From positions 8,204,893 through 8,268,892 of the forward strand of contig CM012953.1 in NCBI GenBank assembly GCA_000181795.3: a stretch of 64,000 nt of DNA, written 5' to 3'. Positions within the stretch are counted from its first letter, which is position 1. Every line of letters begins with the position of its first letter. Of this stretch, positions 37,801-51,017 are shown piece by piece. Made by a program: the position numbers and the translations under genes. Below the pieces are notes generated by a model. It was given only the letters and a program-made list of their open reading frames with translations, did not search any database and was not told the origin of the DNA. The stretch is from Trichinella spiralis. Its lineage: Eukaryota; Nematoda; Enoplea; Trichinellida; Trichinellidae.

Positions 37801-40800
37801 AGCAGGTGGTGGTGGTGGTGTGTGGTGGCGAATTTTATTAATATTTCATTTGTATTTTATATAATTTGGAAATTTTCTAAGAAATGTACAGCGCGCGTAG
37901 AGTGTGTAGGAGGAGAAGAATATTTCGAATATTTTTCTATTCCATTGGTTGATGATTTCATCATTTTTGAGCATTACGACGTGTCTTTTTGGCTTCTTCC
38001 TCTTGACGGAATTTGGCTGCTGTTGTCCGCTTATGCGAATAGCAAGCGTCATTCTTTGACTGACTTCTAATCTATTCTCGGTAATGGCAATGACAATGGC
38101 GAATGGAATATTTTATAAAATGAAAAATAAATAACTGCACTGGTTGACGATTGTTTGTGATTGGGTTGGTTTGATTGCATTCATTTTTAGAATATGCTAT
38201 AGACTGCCATTGAACATTTATTTCTCTGTAAAAGTCACTTTAGAAAGACACTCTTATGTTGTTCTTCTCTAATTAATTTCACCTATGGAAGCATGGGAAA
38301 AGTAGAAGTAATTCTTCTATTATTATTATTATTATTAAATTTGGTTTCGTAATTGATTTCATTTTATATATTGCTCTTACGACTAACTTTGACTAAATTG
38401 CTGGACATCATCATGCGCAACTGCTATCGCATCATCTGCTATTCGTTAGCTTTTGCGTTTGCTCTCGTTCTTCTATATATTGTCTCAGCGAAGAAGAAGC
38501 GGCTCTTTTATTCTGCAAGTAGCGATGCAATTCAGCTTTGCTTGTTGTGTTTGTATGGCTTGTTCACCTGACTTGATTGAATTTTGCTTTTCATTTTATA
38601 TTTGTTATACATGCATGCTCGTTCAGTGTTCGTTCAATAGCGTCAATTCAATGCTTGTTGCATTTTATCTATCATTTATTCGTTTGTTTTAATCTGTTAA
38701 TTTGATCTCCATTTGAACATGTTGCTTTGTGAATTGGTCTTGTATGCTGCAGTCTAGTCTGTTTCATAGTTGCACGTCAAATATGTTGATTTATTTTTAC
38801 CATTTTGAGACATGTAAGTTTTGATTTTTTTTCCCTCTTTTTTTTCCACCTGCTTTTTCATCAATTTCCGCTTATGCATGTCACGCACACAACGTGAAAC
38901 ATTTCCTAATAGCGAAAACAGCATGCGTAGTTTTAATCAGTTTTATTGATAGATATATTTATTTATATTTATATAAAAGGGAACGATTGGGGTATTGATG
39001 GATACCTGAGATTTGAGTAGCTGCTAACTGTGCGTGTTCGTAGGTTGGTTGCTCTGGCAATCTTGTGTCTGTGTTTCTGCATTTGCGTATGAGGAGATGG
39101 ATTTTTTAAAATATTTTATAAATTGAAGATTTATTTTCGCCAAAAGTACGGGGGGGGGGGGAGTGAGAGGTAGAGGAAAACAGGGTAAATGGAGAATAAC
39201 GAGAGAAATAAAAATAAGAAGCTTTTTGTTTTCACCGTGTTGGTAAGTTCAAAATCGTTTCAATTGGTAATGGAGCTTGGTCTTGTGGAGCTGATAAGAG
39301 AAGCTTGACAGTGAGTGTAGATACACTTATCTGGCGATGGATCGGCGTCAGCGGGTCGGTTCAGCGAGTGTGCTTTGCTTGCATTTGCTTTTTAGAAAGC
39401 TTTTTATTATTTGACGAATGGTGCGTGTTTGGTTGTTTGTTTGTTGCTTGTGGTAGTTTGTTTATTTATTTTTTTGGGTTTGTAAATGAGAGAAGAAAAC
39501 AGTGTCGATGAATCCGTTTTGTTGTATGTATTGCGCGATTTATTTTTGTTGCGCTGCTTTTGCAACAGCAGCAGCAGCACTAGCTGCAACAACGCTGCCA
39601 ATGACGTCACTCAGTTGTACAATATGTGAAGGCGAATGGAGTGGGAAAATTGTTTTGTCTAGTTCTACGCTTTTTATTTTTACCATTTATCTGTTTGGTT
39701 GGTTTTTGGAAACAGAAACTTTGTCATACTTGCTATTTATGCTGCCAAGTCTTTGAAGGGCATTTTATGTATTATTTTTCTGTACACCAACTTGAAAGGC
39801 AACAATAAATAATGATGTTGCTTATTTCTTTTTCTACGCGCTCAACAGAGAGTAGAGAAATTCGTTTTTTTTTTCTGTTGTTGTACGTATTAATATTAAC
39901 GTGTTATGTATTGTGTATTTTTTTCAGGGTTTGGACGGCTTGAGTTCAACGAATAGCAGCGTTGTTGTTGGAAGCAACCACCAAGAATCTTTAATGCCGA
40001 CCACCCCGACCAGGAATCATGGTGATACTGCTGCTTCTTTCTATGCTGCTGCGAAGCCTGTACCCCCACCGAAACCGTCGATCGACTCTTACAAATATTC
40101 CAAAGCTAATTTAGAAGGTAAAATTTTTTGTCTATGCGTGCGTTGAAAGCAAAAGAGAGTAGCACCTTTTTTTTGAAATTTGTGTTTGCAGAAAGTGCGG
40201 ATGTGGATTTGGACGCACTGATTGGCGAACTATGCGCTCTGGAAAGTCAATTGAACGCGCCAGAAATGCCTGGCTTGATGATGACGACAGGTTCTAAAAC
40301 GGTTTCGAAGGATTCTTGCCTTGGCGGCAGTCGTCATTCACGAGTGAGCAGCGATGGAGGTGGACCCGCTGCATATGCCGGTGATCGTGTTAAAGCTGTA
40401 AAATTGGATTTTACTTTATCTTTTATTTTTTTTTGTTCTTACTTTTCCATTTATCTATATTTCTCATTTAGGGCGGAGATGTTCAGGCAAGGTGCAGAAG
40501 TCCGGACACAGATTCAGCTTACTGTGATACGATGAGCATTCTCAGTGAATCGACTCAATCAAGCAGTAATCGTAGTGGTGAAAGTGGTGGTTCTACTACT
40601 GACAGTATGCGAGGTTCTATGACCACACCTTCGCCTACGCAGGTGAAATTGCTTTGTCCAATATTATTGTTACATATATTATGTACGTGTGTGTGAGGGT
40701 AGAATGCTCTTTTTTGTTTGATTACTTGGTGTAAATGCACAGACTTTTTTTACATACTTTAAACAAAACTAGCAACTGACAAAAAGCACCGCACACTGTT

Positions 40801-43800
40801 ATCCGTAATGCATTTTTTGCATTTATCACATGCGTTTCTGAAATCTGATTAGCTAGTTTTTTGGTTGTTTTCTGAATGACGAATGAACATTTACAACAAC
40901 CTATTCAATTTATAAAAGTCGCTTTTTGAATGTTTCGAGTTTAGAGTTAAATGCGAACACAGTTGCATTAACATGTGCAGTTGTGAAAAGATTGCATTTA
41001 GCCAAAAGTTGTGTTTATGCAGATATGCAACTTTTTAATTTTTAAAAAAATAGTGTGTACATTTTAGAAAAGAATTTTGAACAGTTCAGTGAACACAGTG
41101 TTTTTATTTTCAGAGTTTGAAAATGAATTTAAAATATGTTGCACATGTTGGTTAGTTGATGTATTTTTATTTGTTGTTTTCAGTTGATTGAAGCAGTTAA
41201 AGCCCAAATCCGAAACGTAAAAGAGGAAATTCAACGGGAAAATCTGACAGAGGTATATATGTGTGCGCGCATACATACATTTATGTATAGTTAGTTTGTT
41301 TATTCATATGTAGTGGTTGTTGAAGTTATATATAAATCTTTTCTGTTAGCAAGTATATTGCTGGCTGAGATTGATTGACTGACTGGACTCACTGATCGAA
41401 CTAGCATGTGTTAATTTTTGCTCTAGGCTGAGATTACTGAACGATTGAAGAACGAAAAGATCAAAATTGCATTGGAAAAGATGAAAGAAGCTAGCATTAA
41501 AAAAGTATACATATATATATATATATTTTTACTTTTCATTGCGTGTACAATGTTGTTGGCAGTTTAAAAGATGTTTTTTTTTTATTTTCAGCTTTACGTG
41601 AAAATCTTCACTCCAAATGGAAAAAGTTTAAATATGTTGATTGACGAACGATGGAGTGTTGCATATGTGTTGAAATTGCTTGCCGAAAAGCATCGTCTCG
41701 ACGTGTCGCTTAATCATGCAATTGTCGAATTTTACCCGGATTTGTATATGGGTATGCAAGTTTTGTTGTTGTGCTCATATTGCTTTACCACCATTATGTT
41801 TAAACATATGTTTGCGAGTTGGTTGGAATGTAGATAGAAGGATAGATAGATGGATGGATGGATGGATGGATGGATGCATAGACATATAATTAATGTGATT
41901 TATTATAACTTTTTTCTGTTGGTTTAGAACGAATTTACGAAGACCACGAACATCTGATTGAAAACATACTGATGTGGACACATGGATCGCCGAACAAATT
42001 GTTCTTGATGGAACGCAGAGACAAATACCATGTGTTTTTGGAACCTGAAAAATATTTACTGGACGATACTCATTCTGACAGAAATTCGGTGTTCAGTCTT
42101 GAAGGTCGACGGCAACTGATTGAGGTGTGTCTTATTTTTTTTTCTACGTGAGATTATAATTTTCTAATCTCCAATGTATGATGAATGTTTAGGAATTTTT
42201 TTCCCCATCTCGAGTGCAGCCTCCAGAACTGGAAGGGGTATTGTATTTGAAATCCGACGGCAAAAAGTCGTGGAAAAAACATGTATTCGTTTTGCGAGGT
42301 TCTGGTCTTTATTACGTACCAAAAGGAAAATCTAAGGTATGCGCAAAAAATATTAGTGCAATTATATTATCATTGCTGCAGTTTAATAATGGGTGATTTG
42401 AAAATTTTATTTTCATTTTTAGTCCTCAAGGGATTTGGTTCGCCTGATGCAATTCGATGTAATAGAAGTTTACAGTTCAGTTGGTTGGAAAAAGAAGTAC
42501 AAAGCTCCGACGGATTGGGGTTTTGCTCTCAAGGTTGGCAATGGCTTTTTTTCATATTTTTTTATTTGAATATTCATTAAAATTATGCATGTTCATCATA
42601 TTCAAGATGTATCGTGGTGTAGCTAGTGTATATTATTTTTGCTTTGCAATTTTTGATCGTAGTTTTGAAGTTGTAATTTATAGTATGAAGTGGACAAGAT
42701 AGAAGTTGTATTTTTATTAGTAATTTGTAATGTAATTTTGTCAATTTTCTTGCGGTGAAGGTAGTCGTGAAGTATTTGTGCAAGCAAGCAAGTATAATAT
42801 GAGAGCAATGTATTGAGGCAATATATATATAATTGGCTTTTTGAACAATGCATAAATGAAAAGGAAGCAGGCCGACTGTTCCAGTTCTACTTGTTCACGT
42901 TGATTCCAACATATTCGTTTTTCTTTTTGCCATCAGAATAATTATACAGTCGAATGTGTGTTTGTGAAACTGTTGGTTAAGCCGACTAACTATAACTATA
43001 CTATTTGTTCAACATAGCACCAACAATTAGAATAATAGCAACAATGTTTTTGTTATGCTGTTGCTGCTTTTCAGCATCCTCAAATTCAAGTAAAGGCGTC
43101 GAAGTATATCAAGTATTTGTGCGCAGAAGATGAACGTTCGTATCACAAATGGCTTACTGGAATTCGACTTGCTAAGGTAAATTAATTAAAACAGATTGTA
43201 ATTTTGTCTGAGTTATAATATATCCATATTAATTCGTTTGTTTGTTTTATAGAGAGGTCAACAGTTGTTGGAAAATTTTGAAGCTCAACGTAATCGTAGC
43301 GGTGTCTGGTCTTGCTTAAGCATGGACAGTTTGAGTGTTTCAAACAGGAGCTCTGCAACTGCCAGCTACTCCAGTGTTCATGTGAATAAAGCAGGATCGT
43401 ACAGCAATAAGATGCAGACCCGTAGTATGGTTGTGACGGACATGCCGGTTATGGTCGAAGGTCCAAGAAGTGGTTGTGACAGTCCAATTGGTGGAATGGT
43501 CGGCCGAAATGCTGCCGGTGCTGGTGGAAGTGATACCAAAAGCATATGCAGTGGAAGCACTACAGATTCTGCAGATCAGGGTTCACTGAATGCTTTTGAG
43601 ACCGACTCTTGCACGGGTACGATCAAAAGGCGTCCTTCAAAGGCCAGTTGTCCGAAAATACCGTTGACTGAAGCAACGAAGCAACAAATACAGCACGTTC
43701 TTGGTTCTCACTTGCAACAGCCATATTTTAACAGTTCTGCTGCTGCAACTAATGTCACTAATCATGATATGGTGATGACAATGATGAATTCAGATGCCAA

Positions 43801-44479
43801 TTTTGATGAGGAAGCGGATTCGGATGAAGAATTGCCTCCACCTCCTCCACCGTTGTTGACTGGTAATGAAATGTCGGATTCATCATCGTCATTGTCCTCC
43901 GCGATGTTTCCACCACCACCACCGTTGTTTACGCACACTGCATCTGTTGTAACTGTAGCAACTACAACTACCGTTGCTTCTTCCGCTTTGACTAGTGGTA
44001 TACAACAAGTGGACAAAAATGGATCATTGACGAATAATAATAGAGCCGTTTGTTCGGAGTACGGGTTGTTGCCTGCTCCTCCTGCTCCGCCACCTTTGAA
44101 CTGTTACACTACTACTCATCAGCATAATAATTATCATAATCATCAGTCGTCTGTTTCGCCGACGGCGAGCATCAGCAGTTCCACTTCATCATCAGCACGA
44201 TTGGGCGCCAAACCTCCGCCTCCTCCACCACCGAAACGCAGCGATGCTACAAAATTGACCACATCTTTGTCAACAATAGCAGCAGGGCCGGTGAACAATA
44301 GCAACAATACTACGGCTAAGTTTGTCAAGCAGCAGAAAGTGCCACACCCATCTCCGCCCCCTCCTCCAACGCCTGCCCGAAGTAACGAAAATGCCGCGAA
44401 CAATTTCCACATGGAATTGCAACAAGCAATGCAGAAGCGCCTGCGCCAACTGGAAGGTTCTTCCTCTACACCTCTCTAG
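23741..44479 (+). CDS. mig-10: MIG-10/RIAM/Lamellipodin (MRL) adaptor
   Basis: Thirteen in-phase exons: 23741-23769, 31354-31483, 39928-40117, 40192-40397, 40472-40642, 41184-41252, 41427-41504, 41592-41751, 41928-42124, 42193-42336, 42423-42533, 43075-43176, 43253-44479, giving 937 residues. MRL proteins link small GTPases and membrane phosphoinositides to Ena/VASP and actin during cell and axon migration. Seen here: acidic N-terminus with GEWLNQLQVLSQ, the family segment SPDTDSAYCDTMSILSES, a coiled coil (about 243-291), a Ras-association domain (about 292-375, LYVKIFTPNGKSLNMLIDE), a PH domain (about 420-527, ELEGVLYLK...SYHKWLTGIRLAK) and a long Ser/Pro-rich tail. The tail holds an EVH1-type FPPPPP at about residue 748 and several proline runs. 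The first two introns (7.6 and 8.4 kb) take up most of the gene; alternative first exons are likely, as in C. elegans. Identity is firm. Confidence 0.93.
27327..27352. repeat. (TTTG)n microsatellite
   Basis: About six TTTG units in mig-10 intron 1. Confidence 0.85.
28822..28863. repeat. (TA)n microsatellite
   Basis: An uninterrupted TA run of about 42 bp in mig-10 intron 1, the longest dinucleotide tract in the window. Confidence 0.9.
31992..32018. repeat. (CCAG)n tract
   Basis: Tandem CCAG units in mig-10 intron 2, within a CTGGCTAG-rich neighbourhood. Confidence 0.7.
35562..35588. repeat. (ATT)n microsatellite
   Basis: About nine ATT units in mig-10 intron 2; shorter ATT runs recur through both large introns. 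Confidence 0.8.
37212..37237. repeat. (TTG)n microsatellite
   Basis: About eight TTG units in mig-10 intron 2. Confidence 0.8.
41832..41876. repeat. (GATA)/(GGAT)n microsatellite
   Basis: GATA units running into about seven GGAT units, in the intron between the two exons that encode the RA domain of mig-10. Confidence 0.85.
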
Positions 44480-45549
44480 TTTTGATTGTTGAAAACTGCA
44501 ATTCAGCATTTTGAAATTTGTTTATTTGTTTGTTTTTGTTTATTTTGCCGGTGTTCATTATTTTATTTTGCATTACGTTTGATGAAATGTCATTTTGATT
44601 GCACTTATTTTTCTCATGTTCAATTTTTATTATTATTATATACATATACTACTGCATTGCTTTTTGATTATACTGTTTTATTTTTTTTTTATTTTTGCAA
44701 GCTTGATGTAGAAGCGACGTTTTTTTTCCACTCGACATCATCCTGCCAGTGGCACATATTTCAATTATTTATCATTATTACATTTTGGTTGTTCGGTTAA
44801 AGTACAGGCACTTTCCGACATTGCAAATTTTATTTTGTGTGACAGAAAAACGGAGTGCCATTTTCCAAATAAAATATATTTGATTAATAAGTACATTTGT
44901 GTGAGAAAAAAATCATAACCGGTTTTTTGTAGCTATTATCCTTGAAAATCATTTAGTTGTGTATTGTAAAAGTATGCTAATTTTAAATTGATTTCGACGT
45001 TAACTAAGGTTTGTTCTGTGAGGTTAACCAAAATTAAAAAAATGTAATTATTATTCTAGCAGACAAAAGCTAATTATTGCTTTTGGTTTTCAAATTACGC
45101 ACAAGCACGCGTGCATTTTTTTTCATCGTTGAGCGTGTTGTGCATGTACAATCATTCATGTTCCAAAGCACATGTAAAATTGCTAAACACTAATTGCATT
45201 AATGCCACCACCATTTTCAAAAATAGAAAAGGCCGCAAAAAAGAAATAAATAAAAAAAAGTTGATAAAATTGTCAATCTGTATGCTAACAATGGAGAACA
45301 TCTCTTTACAAGCAAGCATATACATATACGTATATGTATGTATATATGTGCATATTTATAAAAATTAGACTAGTTGTTGAAATGTGGGCATGTCAAAGAA
45401 GAACATCAAGTAAGCAAGTAAGTAGTAACCAGTTGCGTGGCCCAATTGTTCAGCTCACTGCTTTTCAGACGTGAAAGTATGATGTAAGAGAGAGAAATTG
45501 TTATTTTGTCAATTCCAACTTGAGCAGTGAAGAAAAATTACTTGCAAAA
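44480..45549. other. Intergenic gap, mig-10 3' flank and upstream of EB gene
   Basis: Begins with T-rich mig-10 3' UTR and a poly(A) signal at 44868-44873. The rest is AT-rich with no supported exon. Confidence 0.55.
44868..44873 (+). terminator. Candidate mig-10 poly(A) signal
   Basis: AATAAA about 390 bp after the stop codon, the first canonical hexamer noticed after a T-rich 3' UTR. Confidence 0.4.
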
Positions 45550-47715
45550 ATGGACGTGTACTACAATCAGCATTATTATTATTGTTGGGGATTTTTGTCC
45601 CAGATGCGCAGTTGGCTTACATGGGTGATTGTATTTTCGCTTCTGAACTTTAAAGTGTCTTTGTCTATCAAACCGGCATGTAGAAGTGAGTGTTTCATTC
45701 GATATCATTCATACTGAATGCATATTATTTCGTTATTTTTCAATTTTCCAGTGAAACATTTTGTAATTTGATTTCTCTGATATCCATCCATTTGGTTGAT
45801 GTAATGAAATTGTAAAGCTGTTCTTACTTAATACTCGTCAGGGATAATAGATCATATTAAATATTTATAATAATACGTTGTGACAATTTTGTTTGAAGAA
45901 AAGAAAGTGAAATTCGTTTCATGTCAACAGACGTAATTCCAATGAAAAATCTTACAAGTGAAAAAATAACTAACACAGAATTATTGTTATTACACTTTGG
46001 CTCTAATGTGAAATTTTAGTTGCCAAATGCACAGATGCGAAAGATCCATAAAATATGTAGTGTTGTTATAATTGATTCATTATTGGATTAGTTTCATTGT
46101 CATTGTACGATACTGATTGTGTGAGACTGCAAGCTGAAACACCTTATTGAATTAAAACTTCCCAGTTGTCATTAAAATTTTATTTCAGATGCAATGGTGT
46201 CTGAGTATTGTCTTTATGACGAAGAATGCGCTGGACTGCACACGACTTGTTTAGGAAATACGTGCACTTGTCCACCAGATCATGAACATTACAGCATTGA
46301 TGGAAAAATGAAAGTTTGTCGACCAGGTATTATTGTATTTATTCCTTCGCAGAATAAAACTTTCAATAAAATTCTTTCGCATTTTAATAAATATTCAAAT
46401 GTATTTAGCTCCGGCTTTGATCAATGCAACTTGTCAGACAAGATGTAAACCACCTTTGGTTTGCAGTAACAACCACTGTATTTGTTGGAATGCCAAACGC
46501 GTGGGCAATTCATGTACTGTAGGTAAGCAAGTGCGTTACAGTTTAACTTGGAAAAATGCTAAACTGTGTGAATTATTCGCAATAACTGAAAATGCTGATC
46601 GTGTTTCTGTTTTCATTAAGCTTAAACAATTTATTTGCATTGATGATTGAATAAACACTGCTTGTTGTTATTCTGCTATTTAAAAAAAGTATGAAAATAA
46701 CAAGAAATCGGTTGTTTAGATTGTCCACACGGACAAACGTTGATTGGTCAGGAATGCAAATTAGCACAACAACTTTGGGGTAGTTGTGAAGTCGACTCCG
46801 ACTGTGCGGCAGCATTTACAGAATGCAAAAACAGACGTTGTACTTGTGTTCCTGGTACTGTAGCTCGGGGATCGAACTGCGTTGCAAGTAAGGGAATAGT
46901 TTCTTTTGTGGAATTACAGTATGAATGAGAAGAAACTGTTTTTTTCTCATTAATTTCAGCACTGAAAAACGTGAAAATGAAAAGATATGAAATTTATTTT
47001 TGTTTCAGCTTGTTCTGACGGAAGTCAACCAATTCGTACGTGTAAGAGAATTTTACAAGGTCTGAGCGATATAACAGAAAATGTGGAAAAAATGGACACA
47101 TGTCCGGCCGGCTATTACTGCGCCACGTACGGCAAGCCCAGCATTGGTCATTGTTGTCCACTGCGGTGTCCGTTTGGTGAAGCGGATACGACCAAATCGT
47201 GCAACAAAGGTTCTCCGTTGGGCAGTCGTTGTCCCGAATTGACTACACATTTCTGTCACAACTTCGAAAGTGGCGGCTACAGTGCAAAACTGTGCTGCCC
47301 TCGGCCTTGCAGAAATCCGACGCCATATTGGATCAACAATCGCTGCTATCCGGTCGCCCACTGGGGTGATGCGTGCGTCAACGACGAACAATGTGAAGGA
47401 GGCAGGCGGATGAGCTGCTTGCAGAATCGTTGCCGCTGCAATGCGGACTTCGATCAAGTCAACACCACATATCCAACTTGTGTCCGACGATGTCCAACGT
47501 TGTCTATTGAAATTGCCGAACAGTGTTATAAAAAAGTCAAACTGGCCCATCAGTGTTTTGTCGATTTTCAATGTCCACGGAATGCCCAGTGTCGTGAAGG
47601 ACGATGCGAATGCAACTGTCACTTCAAGCCCAGCATGAAAGCTTGCGTCAATCCTGACGATCCGCTGAATATTGACGGATTTTTGAAAGGTTTTCAAAAT
47701 ATATTTATCGGATAA
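45550..47715 (+). CDS. Secreted Cys-rich EB-module protein
   Basis: Exons 45550-45685, 46189-46326, 46409-46522, 46720-46887 and 47009-47715 give 420 residues. A signal peptide (MRSWLTWVIVFSLLNFKVSL) is followed by repeated eight-cysteine-type EB modules, e.g. YCLYDEECAGLHTTCLGN, CEVDSDCAAAFTECKNRRC, and the last, CVNDEQCEGG...CLQNRCRC. EB modules are found in nematode secreted and matrix proteins; function is mostly unknown. Two ATGs are possible: 45550, which puts a Tyr-rich 18-residue extension (MDVYYNQHYYYCWGFLSQ) before the signal peptide, and 45604, which starts the signal peptide itself with MRSW. I list the longer frame but think 45604 at least as likely. Four of the five modules or half-modules are split by phase-1 introns, consistent with exon shuffling. 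No membrane anchor is visible, so it is probably extracellular. Confidence 0.8.
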
Positions 47716-48331
47716 AACTTCATATTCCGCTTTAAACAAACAACCTTTATCATTCATTATTCTTCAGTTCTACTTTTTCTTCTCTATTGTTATTTTAAAA
47801 TATTTTATTCATTTAAAAGTATTACAACATTTTATATTAAACGATTAAATGTTGAAATGAACAATTTCACTTTTTCAATAATAAATAAATTCAAGATAAA
47901 AAAGATAATCTGTTCCCTTTATAAAATATTTCACATCTCCACATGGTATGTTTAATTTATTTATTAACTTTGTAATGATTTTTCTTCTGAAGTTGAAATT
48001 GAATTTTTATTCGAATATTTAACTTGCTTCAAGCCACTCACCTACTTGCAACAAATTTGAAAATTTATTTCAACAGTATCGGCTGTTTAAAAAAAAAGTA
48101 AATCAATAAAATTACTTTTCCACTACTACACAGTGGAACAACAGAAAACACGTCGTGCACGTGAAATTATCCATGCGTTAGGGTAAAACAATCAGTACAT
48201 GACATTTTTTTCGATTGATAAATAACAAGTAATATTCAAAAAAGAAAACATGAATTTCAAAAATTTGTTTATCTTGAAATGAAATCACATCAATCGGTAG
48301 TAAAGATAAAAATTTTATGGGCAAATTTTTC
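47716..48331. other. AT-rich 3' flank of EB gene
   Basis: No supported gene. Several AATAAA-like hexamers near 47880 may serve the EB gene. Confidence 0.5.
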
Positions 48332-48444
48332 TCACGGTATACACAACGCAAGAAAAATACAATCATAAGCAGATAAATCGGTAAATACTTTAGCAGCTTT
48401 ACGTACTAATTTTCGCTGTTGTATTTTACCAATGTCAAATGTAC

Positions 48445-48475
<31 letters not shown>

Positions 48476-49113
48476 CTGTTTTCTTCTTCCTAATTACCGA
48501 TGAAGCTTTACGCATTTCAAAATAGTTGTACAATAAATTTGCATAATCTGATGGAAATTTACCTTTCAACCTTTCAAATATTAAAAGAAATAATTCACCT
48601 TTTTAAAAATAATAATAATAGTCTGAATAAAATAGTAGCTTCATACTTTTTTTAAATGATTTATATTCAAAAAGCATTAACTGAAGCACACTCAATTTTA
48701 ATAGAAAATTTAATTTATTGTCATTTATACATGCAGGACACAACAGAATAATAACCATTTCATGCTGCTTTATCTAGTTGTTTTGAAAACAGTGAAAATT
48801 TTTTGAAAAGTTTCTTCAAAATATGATACAATAAATGACATATGACAAATTATTTCCTATGCTATCTGCAAGAACAATTGTGTCATTCAGCAATCTCTTC
48901 ATCCAACACCAAACAATTTTAAAAATCACTTCAAAACAATAATAACAACACAAAACAATATTTCTCAGCTTTAGCATAAATGCAAAGACGCTCAAATAAA
49001 TTTAACAAACTATGCAAGAGCACCACTAATAAAATACTTACCATTAGAAGTGAACAACTTCGCCATTTCTTGCAGCGATGATATGTTTGACAATATGTTT
49101 ACATGCTGATTTT
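48332..49113 (-). CDS. Candidate small unknown gene, last three exons
   Basis: Three minus-strand segments join in phase: 49113-49042, 48547-48498 and 48415-48332. They read x-NQHVNILSNISSLQEMAKLF, TSND, YANLLYNYFEMRKASS, RKLVRKAAKVFTDLSAYDCI, FLALCIP then stop. The first segment has a textbook acceptor (TTATTTTAG) and donor (GTAAGT); phases 1-1, 1-0, 0-stop fit. The middle donor is GTAATT; the last acceptor lacks a T-rich tract, the weakest point. The sequence is helix-prone and basic, with no known motif. A 5' exon could not be fixed: a frame at about 49775-49725 (MLQISAEMENKRGILKV) has the right phase but would create a stop at the junction. It may be a real conserved small protein or a chance arrangement. 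Confidence 0.35.
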
Positions 49114-51017
49114 CTAAAATAATTCATAATAAAATGAATAGAAACACTGACAATTAAAACTAGTCTAATAAAATAAAACACCCTTAAAAATGCAAGATGA
49201 CACAATAAACATTAAGAAAAACAATCATTTGACAATAATCAGTATTCAGCAGTTAATGTCGTACCCACATTAGTAAAAAAAAGTATTATCAGTTGAAAAG
49301 GAAAACTTTAATGTCTGTTGGATTTTGTTCATATTGCAGATATATAACTGCGTAATGCGGTGAAAATCCAATAATTTATCGCAGTGTATAACTTCACAGT
49401 AAAAGCGAAACTGCGAGTAAAGTATACTGCGAAATAACTGACAAGAATACATAAAATCATAAAAATTATCGACCTTGAAAATTAAAGAACCTTCAAAACA
49501 GAAGTGAAATTTCATACACACACACACATATATATATGCATATGTATAAGATAAACTGTGGTCAAAAAAATAAACGTTAATACAATATTGAACCCAAAAG
49601 TAGAACAAACAACAAAACAAAGTAGACAGCTCAAATAAGTAAGTAAATTTTATTTCTATATAAAAATTTATTCGAATATAAAAATTTTTAAAATATTTTA
49701 CTTAAAGAATCATACAACAGTACAAAAGACATACAAACTTTTAGAATTCCCCGCTTATTTTCCATTTCCGCTGATATTTGTAACATACTGAAGAAAATAT
49801 GATACATGAGTGACCATGATATGATGCATTTATCATTAACTGAAACACAAAATCATCATTCTTTTTATCAACGTTAATTTCTTACTTTTACGCACGTATT
49901 ACTGTAAAAAATGGATAATAATTTGCAGGTTTAAATAATAATGAGCTACTAAACCTCAAACAATAAAATAACATTCTATTTAATAAAACAGTATTTGTCA
50001 GCAGTAAATTATTCACATTTGAAATATTGGTTTGAATATAATAATGTAAAATAAATTTTCAATATCACATAGTTATGTAATGGTACACGTGGAAATTTTT
50101 GCCAATTTGTATTTCATTTCGCAGTAATAATATGGAAAACAGACAGTTGTCCCTGTAATGGACGGTCACATTATATTCGTTTCAATATTTTTCACGATGT
50201 TGAATTAAATATCACTAAAATGATTTATTCAAAAATTGCACTTGGTTTGTTTTTTTACTGTATGATGAAAAATTACATATGCATGAAGCTTCGGGCGCAT
50301 ATGTACATTTAGAATGAATCATGCAATATTTAAAATCATTCCAACTGATTTGTTCAAATCAACTTCACCCTACTACTGAGGTAAAGTACAAAATAGTGTA
50401 AAATCAACGTTTTAGTTAAACTACCAAGTTTGAATTTACTCCTGCCAAAATATAAAAAGCAAAAGTAGTCACGTTCTCCAAGATCAAAAGGACTGAATTA
50501 TACATACATTGAATGTAAACTGACCGAGAATCAAGAAGAAAAAACAATATCCAATTCATATTTTTGCAAAACTTTTCAATGCAGTTGAAAAATAATGATT
50601 TTACAATAGTCAGTCACATTGAATGAACAAACATTTCTAAAAATTTGTGAATCACACACACACACATGATGTTCATTTCAGTATAAATTGAACAATTCGC
50701 TTTGGTTTCTTTTAGAATGCTGTGCATAGAAAACTGAGTGCGTAAAAACGTTTAAAATAAAACATGGTATGTAAATAAATAACAATGCGATTACAATGCA
50801 CCAAGCTATCAAACATGAGCTGAAACTATTGTTTTAATTTCAAAAGACGAATGAATAATAGTAAAATGTAAATACAGATGTTTATACCAAATAAGAAGTG
50901 CTAAACTTGCCCGGCAAGGTAGATAATGAAGCCAATACTTGAGATGAGCTGAAAATATATTTTCGAAAGTATAAGACAAGTATTGTAGCCCTAAAACGGT
51001 GTCACACAAAACCAATT
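49114..51017. other. Largely empty AT-rich stretch
   Basis: Holds a minus-strand frame (49270-49620) whose end resembles the mini-exon family at 57.5 kb, an exon-like hydrophobic segment near 50890-50945 (minus, LISSIGFIIYLAGQ) and the 3' flank of the EGF-repeat gene. Nothing else is supported. Confidence 0.4.

Larger units (their letters stand above)
31484..39927 (+). other. mig-10 intron 2
   Basis: An 8.4-kb intron, T-rich on the gene strand, with many microsatellites. G+C-richer patches at about 34140-34420 and 36830-37090 stand out and could be internal promoters or 5' UTR exons of short isoforms. I could not find an ATG exon in them with a good donor in the phase (0) needed for exon 3. 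No transposon ends were recognised. Confidence 0.5.

Noticed and set aside
43762-44412. Antisense Gly-rich frames opposite the mig-10 proline-rich exon
   Set aside because: They are the reverse complement of proline codon runs in a real exon (CCN becomes NGG).
47053-47757. 234-residue antisense frame opposite the EB gene
   Set aside because: Shadow of the Cys-rich exon; the plus strand has clear modules and splice sites.
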